Assembly (NCBI GenBank): GCA_030430715.1
Contig: JAUIJZ010000005.1
Location: 1 to 64,000, forward strand
Direction: 5' to 3'
From: Alphaproteobacteria bacterium
GTDB taxonomy: Bacteria; Pseudomonadota; Alphaproteobacteria; Caulobacterales; Aquidulcibacteraceae
DNA length: 64,000 bases
Part shown: one piece after another, positions 18,241 through 25,868 of the stretch
Numbering within the stretch: position 1 is the stretch's first letter
How the letters are laid out: each line of letters opens with the position of its first letter
Made by a program: the position numbers and the translations under genes
Notes under the pieces: generated by a model
What the model saw: the letters and a program-made list of their open reading frames with translations, nothing else
What the model was told of the DNA's origin: nothing
Database searches by the model: none

Positions 18241-19002
18241 TTAGAGGTCGCTGGAGCGTGGATATGCCGAAAGGGCGCGCAACGGATCGTTGCGCTGATC
18301 GTCCTCGCCGCCGCTGGTGAGTAAGGGCAAGAGCGCCATCGCAAACAGCGCCTGCGCAAGCGCGGGCGTCATGGGGGCCTCGCCAAGCCCAGAAGCCGCG
18401 TGGCTATTCAGCGCTGGCCCTTGCGCATCAATTGACAGCCGCTCCAATAAGCCTTGCGCTGAACGCGGTGCACCGTCGGCATAGAAAAGACCACGATTGG
18501 CGGCTGCTTCCCGTGGAAACAGCGCTGCGGCGTCTGGCGCGCCCTGCTGAGCCGCCTCGATCAGACGCACCGCCCCGCCCGCGCCCATGACATGCGCTGC
18601 ATACAATTCACCAGCATTCGGAGCGCGGCCAAGCCGCGCCTGCAATGCTTGCGCATTCTCGCGCGCTAATTCGCCTGCCATTCGCGCCGATAATTCCGGA
18701 TCGTTGCGCAGCGCCAGAATAGCGCGCCGCGTATCGCCATGAACACCTTGCTGCAGCGCGGCCGCTTCAGCACCAAGCCCGTGTTGCGCGCCATGCCGGC
18801 GCACCATGTCCAGCCACGTGCTGTCGATAAATTGGAAGAGGCCCGTCGCGCTCGACGTGCTTGCGCGCGCCAGAGGATTGAAAGCGCTCTCGCGTCGCGC
18901 GGTCTGCACAAGCAAAGCGAAATTCACACCCGTAGCGTCCGCCGCACGGCGAATGGCGGCTTGCACCGCGTCCGGGCCGACTGGCGCGATAGGATCGCTC
19001 AT
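18241..19002 (-). CDS. Lytic transglycosylase-like (SLT-fold) protein
   Basis: The product is 253 residues. The N-terminal lysozyme-like domain shows ARRESAFNPLA with likely catalytic E38, followed by SSATGLFQFIDSTWLD, the usual SLT signature. A later motif, AHVMGAGGAVRLI, is also typical. No signal peptide is seen, so export would need a non-classical route such as the flagellar system; the C-terminal part is Ala-rich and unremarkable. It should cut peptidoglycan glycan strands. A related arrangement occurs near flagellar genes in Caulobacter relatives, but none are seen here. Confidence 0.82.
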   Translation of the reverse strand: MSDPIAPVGPDAVQAAIRRAADATGVNFALLVQTARRESAFNPLARASTSSATGLFQFIDSTWLDMVRRHGAQHGLGAEAAALQQGVHGDTRRAILALRNDPELSARMAGELARENAQALQARLGRAPNAGELYAAHVMGAGGAVRLIEAAQQGAPDAAALFPREAAANRGLFYADGAPRSAQGLLERLSIDAQGPALNSHAASGLGEAPMTPALAQALFAMALLPLLTSGGEDDQRNDPLRALSAYPRSSDL

Positions 19003-19047
19003 AAAAACGAGCGCTCCGCCGATTTGGTAAAGGCAATGTAAATGCGT

Positions 19048-20121
19048 TTAGCGCGCGGCTGACGCCAGCTCGAAACGATCGGGCGAAAGCAGGGCCCATT
19101 CCGGCGCCAACGTTTCGCCCATCACATGAGCGGCGACAATCTCCGCCGTGACCGGCGCCAGCGTCCAACCGTTGCGCGAATGGCCTGCCGCCAAGATGAC
19201 ATCGCCGCTTGGGCCAATCATTGGCCAACCGTCCGGCGACATAGGCCGAACACCAGCCCATACTCTCGCCTGCACAAGCGGATCAGCCATGAACATGCGG
19301 GCTGTCGCTAGCAAATTGTCCGCCTGGCTCTGGTCCGGTTGACGGTCAAAGCGATCCAACTCCATCGTAGCGCCCAAGATCGTCTCAGCACCGCGACGCG
19401 TTAGATAGAAACCCGGCGCGTGCAGATTGCCCTCGAATGCGCGCGTCGCCTGAATGGTAACGATATTGCCTTTTGCGGGCCGCACATGCCGGAGCGCCGG
19501 CGCAGCCGCCAAGAGCGCTTCCGTCGCCCAGGCGCCTGGCGCAAGCACAATCGCGTCCGCCTCGAAGACTTCCCCTTCGTGGGTGAAAGCGGCGCCCCCG
19601 ATAACTCTCGCGACGTCCTGATTATAGCGAATGACAACACCGTGCTGGCGGGCGTCGAATGCCAAACCACTTAGAACTTGGAGCGGATCTGCTACGCCTT
19701 CTTCGGTAACGGCAATCGCATGATATGCGCCTGGCTTAAAGCCAAAACGCTGATGCAGCTGCCGCGCCGATAGCGGCCGCGCCTTGCGGCCAACGCTGAC
19801 GATGCGCGCCTGCAGCGCGACCGCGTCAGCCTCACTGGCGCGGAGATATACCGCTCCGTCAAAGCGCACCGCCCCGGCCCATGCAGCTTCCTGCTGCGCT
19901 TCGCGCCACAAATCCAGCGAGCGCAGCGCAAGCCCTTCGTGCAAAGCGCCCGCATCGTAAGGCGCCAGCATACCCGCCGCGGCCGCCGAAGCCGTGGGGC
20001 TGTTGACCGAACGGCTCTCCGCCTCGGCTTCGAGAAGCGTAACCTGGGCGCCCGCTTTGGCCAAACGTAGCGCACAGAACAGACCGATCACGCCCCCGCC
20101 GACAATAACGACGCTTTTCAT
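19048..20121 (-). CDS. thiO: FAD-dependent glycine oxidase ThiO-like
   Basis: The product is 357 residues of the DAO superfamily. The Rossmann motif VVIVGGGVIGL starts at residue 4, followed by the acidic end of strand 2 (LLEAE). ASAAAAGMLAPY is the region typical of ThiO, the C-terminal part has GVRPMSPDGWPMIG, and GHSRNGWTLAPVTAEIV closes the FAD site. ThiO oxidises glycine to iminoglycine for thiazole synthesis in thiamine biosynthesis. No thiG/thiS/thiE genes are adjacent, so another D-amino-acid-type substrate remains possible. Confidence 0.82.
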   Translation of the reverse strand: MKSVVIVGGGVIGLFCALRLAKAGAQVTLLEAEAESRSVNSPTASAAAAGMLAPYDAGALHEGLALRSLDLWREAQQEAAWAGAVRFDGAVYLRASEADAVALQARIVSVGRKARPLSARQLHQRFGFKPGAYHAIAVTEEGVADPLQVLSGLAFDARQHGVVIRYNQDVARVIGGAAFTHEGEVFEADAIVLAPGAWATEALLAAAPALRHVRPAKGNIVTIQATRAFEGNLHAPGFYLTRRGAETILGATMELDRFDRQPDQSQADNLLATARMFMADPLVQARVWAGVRPMSPDGWPMIGPSGDVILAAGHSRNGWTLAPVTAEIVAAHVMGETLAPEWALLSPDRFELASAAR

Positions 20122-20216
20122 GCCGCACGCGACGCAGGCGCGATCAGGGTGCGAACTATGGAATTAGGCATAAGCTGCTTATCGGGCTCGCCCGCTGCGA
20201 ACGCAACCACGCAGCC

Positions 20217-20843
20217 TCAAACTTCATAGACCAGCAGCATGGCCCGAACTGCCGCCTGCGCCAATTCCTCGATGGCGACCTTCCGTCCAGTCACGGCGCT
20301 CATCCGCTTCGCCGCCGCTTCAAGTCGCTTCACCGTCTTGGCGTCCAGTGTAAAGCTCTTGGCCGCCGCTGGCCTGCGCGCAGGCTTGGCCTGCTTCTTC
20401 GACGTTTTCTTTGGCGAAATCGCTTTCTTAGCTTTCACCGCCGCGAGCGCCGCCCTCATGCTGTCGACATGGGCGCGATCTTTGTCCTTTTCATGCTCCG
20501 GCAGCGCGCTGTACGGCTTGAACAATTCCCTAGGCTGATTTGGATCGCCTTTATTGCGCGCGATCCAGCGCTGATGAACATAGCGGGCCGCAGCTTCACG
20601 GTCCTTCGGATGCTTAAGCAATGCTTGATAGGCGTCGCGCGCGGCAGACCTATTGTCAGCCTGCGCTCTTGGATGAAGTTGCGACCACGGCTTGTTGATA
20701 TCCACCATCTCGCCGCCGCGCAGCCGCATGCGCGGCTTCTTTGCCTCACGCGGATTTGCCTTCTGGAATTTCCGACGCCAAGCATTGTGCGAACGCGACG
20801 CGAAATGTTCCACGGCTGCTTCGAGGACGTACTGGTCCTTCAT
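20217..20843 (-). CDS. Basic protein with tandem RyR-like repeats
   Basis: The product is 208 residues. Two related segments look like ryanodine-receptor (RyR) repeats: residues about 10-75 (SHNAWRRK, then INKPWSQLHPRAQADNRSAARDAYQAL) and about 88-132 (VHQRWIARNK, then LFKPYSALPEHEKDKDRAHVDSMRAAL). Each has H-x-x-W followed by a P-x-x-x-L-x-x-x-x-K-x-x-R helix. A Lys/Ala/Pro-rich linker (135-163) leads to a short helical C-terminus (LDAKTVKRLEAAAKRM). RyR domains in bacteria have no agreed function, though nucleotide or second-messenger binding has been suggested. The repeat call is my own pattern match. Confidence 0.6.
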   Translation of the reverse strand: MKDQYVLEAAVEHFASRSHNAWRRKFQKANPREAKKPRMRLRGGEMVDINKPWSQLHPRAQADNRSAARDAYQALLKHPKDREAAARYVHQRWIARNKGDPNQPRELFKPYSALPEHEKDKDRAHVDSMRAALAAVKAKKAISPKKTSKKQAKPARRPAAAKSFTLDAKTVKRLEAAAKRMSAVTGRKVAIEELAQAAVRAMLLVYEV

Positions 20844-20909
20844 TCTGCTGTAACCTCAGCCCGAAGCTTCAACGCTTATCAGAACCGGGTAACGGAAGCG
20901 CAAATTTCA

Positions 20910-20938
20910 GCCAGCGCATTCGCCTAGAATGCGCTGGC
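20910..20938 (-). terminator. Stem-loop downstream of the Mur-ligase-like gene
   Basis: A perfect 11-base-pair inverted repeat (GCCAGCGCATT / AATGCGCTGGC) encloses a 7-base loop. It begins 41 bases after the stop of the FolC-like gene in its direction of transcription. Only a short weak T stretch (GAAATTTG) follows, so it is either an imperfect intrinsic terminator or a 3' stabilising hairpin. Confidence 0.5.
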
Positions 20939-20978
20939 CACAAACGTATAGAGCCGTTAGCCATATCGCACCGGTCGC

Positions 20979-22202
20979 TCAAAAGAACGCCAAGTCCGTC
21001 AAATTAAGCCCCATGTGGATGGCCCGATATTCGGCGGCAAGGAAAAGCCCCCCCGCGACATAGATCGCCTGCTGTCCGCGTTCCATAATCGCTATCTGCC
21101 GCGCATCCGCCACCGAATTTGCAATCAAAACCTCAGCCGCGGGATTTGACTCTGCCGCATAGGCCGCGACCTCGTCTGCAGGCGCGCCCTTATGGTGAGC
21201 AGAGGCGCAAATGATGCGGTCGAAGCCCGGCGCTAACGCTGAAATGATCCCGCACACGTCCTTGTCGCGTGATGCGCCGCAGACCAACACGCCACGCCGC
21301 CCGCCCTGCATTGCGCGGAAGCCCTCTAACGACGCCTTAATCGCCGCAGGCGTGTGGCCGACATCGATAACGGTGAGCGGATCATGCTCGATAACCTCCA
21401 GCCTTCCAGGCCACTGCGCCCCGGCGAAAGCGGCCTCGACCTGCGCATCGCTCAAGGGACAAACGTCGCGCACCAGCGCGAGCGCTAATGCAGCGTTCTC
21501 CTGCTGATGCCGGCCGGCAAAGGGCGCACGAACATCCGCAAGCGCCGCCCCGTCCACCAGTATCGGCTCTACGCCGTGTCCGCCGCAATGCGCTTTAATG
21601 GCGTTCCATTGGCCGCGACATGAGGCGCCAATAAAAACACGTGCACCGCGCGGCGCCGCATCGAGCTTGTCTTGCGCGATCGCCTCCAGCGTGTCGCCAA
21701 GTAATTGCGTGTGCTCAAGATCTAGCGACGTCAGCGCTAAGCGTTTCGCCTGGATTAAACGTACGGGATCGAATCTGCCGCCGATCCCCGCTTCCCAAAC
21801 AGTATGCACACACTCACGCGCTGCGAACCACGATGCAGCGATCAAAAAGAGAAATTCAAAGCCGCCAATCTTTTCCGATAAATTGAGCGCATCGATCGCC
21901 CGCTTGACGCGCCTCCAATGTGTATCGAGCTCTGAGTCTGAAATTGCCGCGCCATCGATGACAAAACGCTCATTCAGCGCAAAAAGGTGCGGCGATGTAA
22001 ACAAACCCGTAGGTCGCCCGCTCTGACGCAACAACGCTGCGCTCATCGCCGCCGTTGAGCCCTTGCCATTAGAGCCGACCACAACAGCACCATGCTTGCC
22101 AAAGGTCGCGAGATTGACGCCCAGGTGCGCCGATAGCGCTTCAAGACGCGGAAAGCTCGGCCCATCGCCAAACTTCGGATACGGCACACGCCACATCTTC
22201 AC
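20979..22202 (-). CDS. Mur-ligase-family protein, folylpolyglutamate synthase (FolC)-like
   Basis: The product is 407 residues. The ATP-binding motif VVVGSNGKGSTAAM, the TGLFTSPHL segment, WEAGIGGRFDPV, LDLEHTQLLGDTLEAIAQDK and the C-terminal VIDVGHTPAAIKASLEG all belong to the FolC branch of Mur ligases. These join an amino acid to a carboxylate with ATP. It overlaps the ATP-grasp gene by 4 bases (GTGA) and has no folate or trp/accD neighbours, unlike housekeeping folC in this class. A specialised ligase acting with the ATP-grasp partner is therefore as likely as true folate synthesis. The start is GTG 22202; an in-frame ATG lies two codons later. Confidence 0.8.
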   Translation of the reverse strand: MKMWRVPYPKFGDGPSFPRLEALSAHLGVNLATFGKHGAVVVGSNGKGSTAAMSAALLRQSGRPTGLFTSPHLFALNERFVIDGAAISDSELDTHWRRVKRAIDALNLSEKIGGFEFLFLIAASWFAARECVHTVWEAGIGGRFDPVRLIQAKRLALTSLDLEHTQLLGDTLEAIAQDKLDAAPRGARVFIGASCRGQWNAIKAHCGGHGVEPILVDGAALADVRAPFAGRHQQENAALALALVRDVCPLSDAQVEAAFAGAQWPGRLEVIEHDPLTVIDVGHTPAAIKASLEGFRAMQGGRRGVLVCGASRDKDVCGIISALAPGFDRIICASAHHKGAPADEVAAYAAESNPAAEVLIANSVADARQIAIMERGQQAIYVAGGLFLAAEYRAIHMGLNLTDLAFF

Positions 22203-23161
22203 TTCAACGCAGATTCAAAATTAGCGCGCCAGATTGTTGTGATCAGATCCCAACGTCCGCCGTCTTCGAGCGTCTGAATCATCGGGTTTGAATTCACTTC
22301 GATCACAGTCAGCTCGCTAAGATCGCCCTGCGGAGAAAGGTCGAAAATATCGACGCCCGCAAGCGAAAGGCCAATCGCGTTTACCGCCGCGCGCGCAATC
22401 TGCGCCAATGGCTCGGGCGAGCCTTCGCGCAAGTCCGTCGCGCCGCCGCCGGCGGCGCGGTTGGCAGGCCCCTCCAATATGATGCGCGCGCCAAACGCCG
22501 GCCTATCGTGCATTGCCAACAACGAGCCTGCACTATCGCGCGCGCGCGTCTGCGCCGGCACTGTATCGCGCGGCAAAGCCGCCAAGAGCTCCTTCAGCGT
22601 GCTACGCCCGTCACCGGCTAGGCACGGCAATTCCTTCCGATAACAGAACAGCGCCTCACCGTTCAGCATGAAGACACGATGCTCAACGCCGCGCAGAAAC
22701 GGTTGAACCAGAATTGCGAAATGCTCGCGTGATACCCGGCAGAGATAATCCTCAAACGCATCACAATCGGCGATCACTTCAGCAAACAGCCCGTTCGAAC
22801 CCGATATAGGTTTGCAAAAGAGCGGATAATCCGCCGCCGCTGCATACGCTCGCGCATCCGCCGGCTCGCGGCCCGGCGAACGCATTTCCGCCCAGCGTTC
22901 CGTCACAAAAAACATGCGCCCCGGCACACAGGGCACGCCCGCCGCTTCCATGGCCTTGGCGCAAAATGCCTTGTCACGCGCCAGCGATGCCGCGCGGGCG
23001 TCGTTCAACGCGTATGGAACTCCGGCGCCCGCTGCAAATAATGCGCGGCGGCGGCCATCTTTGACCTCGAACAAATAGCCGTCGGCGCCATCTAGGGAGC
23101 GGAATACGTATCCGCATTGCGCAGCAGCGTGCGCGGCGTAGCGCGCGTGAGCGCTAAGAAT
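22199..23161 (-). CDS. ATP-grasp ligase, cyanophycin-synthetase-like, apparent AUU start
   Basis: The product is 320 residues from the proposed start. ATP-grasp features are LARDKAFCAKAMEAAGVP, LFCKPISGSNG, VQPFLRGVEHRVFMLNGEA, GDGRSTLKELL and the metal-binding VIEVNSNPMIQ. The HRVFMLNGE...GDGRST pattern recalls the ATP-grasp domain of cyanophycin synthetase. Conserved-looking sequence continues upstream of the first canonical start (TTG 23074). The frame is open to 23221 but holds no ATG, GTG or TTG. A strong AGGAGG (23169-23174) lies 7 bases before ATT 23159-23161, giving ILSAHARYAAHAAAQCGYVF. I therefore propose an AUU start. The product and substrate are unknown. Confidence 0.78.
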   Translation of the reverse strand: MLSAHARYAAHAAAQCGYVFRSLDGADGYLFEVKDGRRRALFAAGAGVPYALNDARAASLARDKAFCAKAMEAAGVPCVPGRMFFVTERWAEMRSPGREPADARAYAAAADYPLFCKPISGSNGLFAEVIADCDAFEDYLCRVSREHFAILVQPFLRGVEHRVFMLNGEALFCYRKELPCLAGDGRSTLKELLAALPRDTVPAQTRARDSAGSLLAMHDRPAFGARIILEGPANRAAGGGATDLREGSPEPLAQIARAAVNAIGLSLAGVDIFDLSPQGDLSELTVIEVNSNPMIQTLEDGGRWDLITTIWRANFESALK

Positions 23162-23260
23162 GACGCCGCCTCCTACCGCCTGAGCAGCGCGGCCAATATG
23201 CAGGGGAGCGCAACAATCCGTTCAAAATCAAACGCCCCGACCGGCATTCCCAATTGCACA

Positions 23261-23337
23261 TGGTACCGCCTCCCGGGCTCGAACCGGGGACCTCTGGATC
23301 CACAATCCAGCGCTCTAACCAACTGAGCTAAGGCGGC
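23261..23337 (-). tRNA. tRNA-His (anticodon GUG), lacking G-1
   Basis: The reverse strand gives a 77-base cloverleaf: acceptor GCCGCCT, D-arm AGCTCAGTTGGTTAGAGC, anticodon stem CTGGA/TCCAG, and loop TTGTGGA with anticodon GTG. The T-arm carries GGTTCGAGCC, and the end is AGGCGGT-A-CCA. The first pair is G1-U72 and the discriminator is A73. There is no extra G opposite the discriminator, unlike most bacterial tRNA-His. This is the known aberrant alphaproteobacterial form. Confidence 0.96.
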
Positions 23338-23419
23338 GCATGGGAGCGGAGGGAATAGACTTAGGCGTCTCCCCACGCAAGCGCCGCTCCTCCTTGCCCC
23401 AGGACCCGCCAGAGGATAA

Positions 23420-23449
23420 ACCGAAATGCTACCCTTGGTTGCATTCGGT
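23420..23449 (+). promoter_or_regulatory. Imperfect inverted repeat abutting the ligase ribosome-binding site
   Basis: ACCGAAATGC (23420-23429) and GCATTCGGT (23441-23449) form near-complementary arms around 11 bases. The right arm ends directly at the AGGAGG (23450-23455) of the ANL ligase gene. It may be an operator, or an RNA hairpin that affects translation. No known regulator motif is recognised. Confidence 0.35.
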
Positions 23450-23460
23450 AGGAGGCGCGC

Positions 23461-24816
23461 ATGCGCGATCAGTTAGGTGCATATTGGCTGAGATTGGAGC
23501 AAGGCGGCAGCCGTCTCGCCATAATAGACGGCGTCACAGGCCAATCTCTCAGCTACCGCGCCCTAGCCGACGCGTCCGACGCAGTCGCAGAAGCCCACTA
23601 CCGTACGAGCAAAAAAGCGCTGGTATTCCTGGCAGCCCACACTGATCTGGTCGGCATAACCCATTTCCTCGGCGCCCTACGCGCTGGACATGCAGTCCAC
23701 TTGCTCAACCCCGCCCTGTCAGCCGAGCGCCAAGCACAACTCGCCGCAATTTACCGGCCCGCTTTTAGAACCAACACAACAGAGAATGGCTATCAGACAC
23801 TGGCCTGCCCCGCGCCCTGCGCCAGCGTGCATCCAGATCTCGCGCTCCTCCTCTCGACGTCAGGCTCCACCGGCAGCGCCAAACTTGTGCGCCTCTCCGC
23901 CACAAATTTAACCGTCAACGCTCAGCAGATCGTGAAAGCGCTCAGCATAGATGAGAACGCGCGCGCTTATCTCAACTTGCCTCTTTCCTACACTTACGGG
24001 CTTTCGGTGTTGGCCAGTCATTTGGCGCAGCACGCATCTGTTCTCGCACACTCGGGTTCCTTCCTAGATGCGCGAACGTGGGAATTGGTGCGCCGACACG
24101 ATTGCAATTTTCTCCACGGCGTACCGAAGAGCTACGAACTCTTGCGCCTCGTTTGTGAGAAAGGATTACAATTGCCGCAGATCACAGCGTGCGCACAATC
24201 GGGCGGGCGTCTCGCGCCTGATCTGGCACGCTGGCTTATGCGCGGCCTCAATGATCGCATACGCGTCTACAAAATGTATGGCATTACCGAAGCCACCGCG
24301 CGCGTGGCCGTCCTTCCAGCGGACTTGCTCGCAGACAATCTCGAAAGCGTCGGCCTCGCTGTTTCAGGTAGTCAGTTCGAGTTGGGTCCGGAAGATGAAC
24401 TCATCTATCGCGGGCCCAATGTCATGATGGGCTACGCCACAGATGCGGCCGGACTCGCTCGCGGAGATGACCTAGGCGGCGTCCTGCACACCGGCGACAT
24501 CGGCCATATGAATGAAAACGGATTGATTTATTTAAGGGGACGACGGGACCGCATCTGCAAAGTCGATGGCGTTCGGATCAATTTGGATGAGCTGGAAAGC
24601 CGCTTCTTTTCGGATGTCCCCATCGCCGCTCTCTATATTGGAAACGCCATTCGGCTCTGCCACGAGAACGCAAGCAACACCGTTCGCGCGCGCTTAACGG
24701 CGCTTGCACGCACGCTTTCCATATCTCCGGCACACCTTGATTGCCGAGATGTCGGTGAATTGCCACGCTTGCCGAACGGCAAGCTGGATATGGCCGCGTT
24801 GCAACGAATCGCGTGA
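23461..24816 (+). CDS. ANL-superfamily acyl-CoA synthetase/adenylation enzyme
   Basis: The product is 451 residues, short for the family but with all core motifs: P-loop STSGSTGSAK, LPLSYTYGLSV, MYGITEATAR, HTGDIGH, GRRDRICKVDGVRINLDELES (hinge) and PNGKLD with the catalytic lysine. These enzymes activate a carboxylate as acyl-AMP and load it onto CoA or a carrier protein. AGGAGG lies 5 bases before the ATG. It converges with an acyl-carrier-protein gene 14 bases away, whose operon also encodes an SDR and a condensation domain. Loading of that carrier is the natural inference. The substrate is unknown. Confidence 0.9.
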   Translation: MRDQLGAYWLRLEQGGSRLAIIDGVTGQSLSYRALADASDAVAEAHYRTSKKALVFLAAHTDLVGITHFLGALRAGHAVHLLNPALSAERQAQLAAIYRPAFRTNTTENGYQTLACPAPCASVHPDLALLLSTSGSTGSAKLVRLSATNLTVNAQQIVKALSIDENARAYLNLPLSYTYGLSVLASHLAQHASVLAHSGSFLDARTWELVRRHDCNFLHGVPKSYELLRLVCEKGLQLPQITACAQSGGRLAPDLARWLMRGLNDRIRVYKMYGITEATARVAVLPADLLADNLESVGLAVSGSQFELGPEDELIYRGPNVMMGYATDAAGLARGDDLGGVLHTGDIGHMNENGLIYLRGRRDRICKVDGVRINLDELESRFFSDVPIAALYIGNAIRLCHENASNTVRARLTALARTLSISPAHLDCRDVGELPRLPNGKLDMAALQRIA

Positions 24817-24830
24817 AGTGAGCCCAGGCG

Positions 24831-25079
24831 CTAAGTTGCAGCGCTGGCCTGCTCTACGCCCAATCGGCCGCTCAGAATTACTGAAAGCGAACGTAAAGTT
24901 GGGCTTTCATAAATGTCGCCCGCGTCGAGCACGACAGCGAAACGTTCCTCGATACGCATTACAAGCATCATAACGGCAACGGAATCCGCGCCTAATCCGA
25001 AGAAATTGTCATCGGCGCCGACGGATTTTTGGCTCAATATTTCCGTCCACATCTCTGCAAGCTCTTGTTCGATTTTCAT
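24831..25079 (-). CDS. Acyl/peptidyl carrier protein
   Basis: The product is 82 residues. The phosphopantetheine attachment motif FGLGADSVAVM (S33) is intact within a four-helix carrier-protein pattern. It is clearly different from housekeeping AcpP (no DSLD motif) and resembles PCP/ACP domains of NRPS/PKS systems. It is the last gene of a three-gene operon after the SDR (15 bases) and the condensation-domain protein. It probably holds the acyl or aminoacyl intermediate. Confidence 0.93.
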   Translation of the reverse strand: MKIEQELAEMWTEILSQKSVGADDNFFGLGADSVAVMMLVMRIEERFAVVLDAGDIYESPTLRSLSVILSGRLGVEQASAAT

Positions 25080-25094
25080 CTATCGCCCCCCCAA

Positions 25095-25868
25095 TCAAGT
25101 CAGCAGCAAACCGCCATCTACGACCATCTCCGTTCCAGTGACGTAGGAGGCATCGTCAGAAACAAGCCATACCGCGGCTCCAGCAATTTCAGCAGGCCGT
25201 CCCACACGGCGCATAGGGATCGCACCCGACACCCTTTGCGCTGAATTCTCTCCCCACGCCCGCCGCAGCATCGGCGTCATCACCGCGCCAGGCATCACGG
25301 TGTTTATGCGGATATTGTTTGCTGCATTCTCGAGCGCCGCAGAGCGCGCAAGCCGCACGACTCCCGCCTTAGCCGCAGAATATTCCGCCCCCTGCGCGAT
25401 CGCCCGGTCGGCGCCAGTCGATGAAATCAATACAATTGAGCCGCCTTGTTCGCGCATCGCCTTGATCTGATATTTCAGACAAAAGAACATGCCGCGTAGA
25501 TTTAGCGCGCACCGCTTGTCCCATTCCTCAGCGCTTAATTCGTGGATCGGTGATCCCGCCGGCATTGTACCTGCGCAATTGATCGCGGCATCAAGCCGGC
25601 CAAACACTTCAATGCTTTTGTCAACGAGACGCTCGACAGCCGCTTCCTCGGTAATGTCGGCGGAGATAAACCGCGCACGCTCGTGCCGCGCTAATGTGTG
25701 TTCCGTCCATTTTACTTCATCGCGGCCCGCAACGGAAACCTTGCAGCCCGCAGCCAAGAGCCTCTCGACACAAGCCAAACCAATGCCGCTTGTGCCTCCG
25801 GTTACAATGACGACTTTGCCGGATAAACCGACCGGAGTCGTCACATCAGCGAGATCAGTCACGCACAA
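25095..25868 (-). CDS. SDR-family oxidoreductase (3-oxoacyl-ACP reductase-like)
   Basis: The product is 257 residues. The cofactor loop VTGGTSGIG (about residues 23-31), NCAG, the active-site Ser in LISSTGA, Tyr-Lys in YSAAKAG and the C-terminal VDGGLLLT define a classical SDR. Such enzymes reduce or oxidise a carbonyl/hydroxyl with NAD(P)H. It overlaps the condensation-domain gene by 14 bases, and the carrier-protein gene follows. Within the cluster it may reduce a carrier-bound intermediate. Confidence 0.93.
   Translation of the reverse strand: MCVTDLADVTTPVGLSGKVVIVTGGTSGIGLACVERLLAAGCKVSVAGRDEVKWTEHTLARHERARFISADITEEAAVERLVDKSIEVFGRLDAAINCAGTMPAGSPIHELSAEEWDKRCALNLRGMFFCLKYQIKAMREQGGSIVLISSTGADRAIAQGAEYSAAKAGVVRLARSAALENAANNIRINTVMPGAVMTPMLRRAWGENSAQRVSGAIPMRRVGRPAEIAGAAVWLVSDDASYVTGTEMVVDGGLLLT

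Noticed and set aside
4288-23337. tRNA genes as integration sites of a mobile island
   Set aside because: No integrase, direct repeat of the tRNA end, or transposase was found near either tRNA; no CRISPR array or rRNA was seen either.
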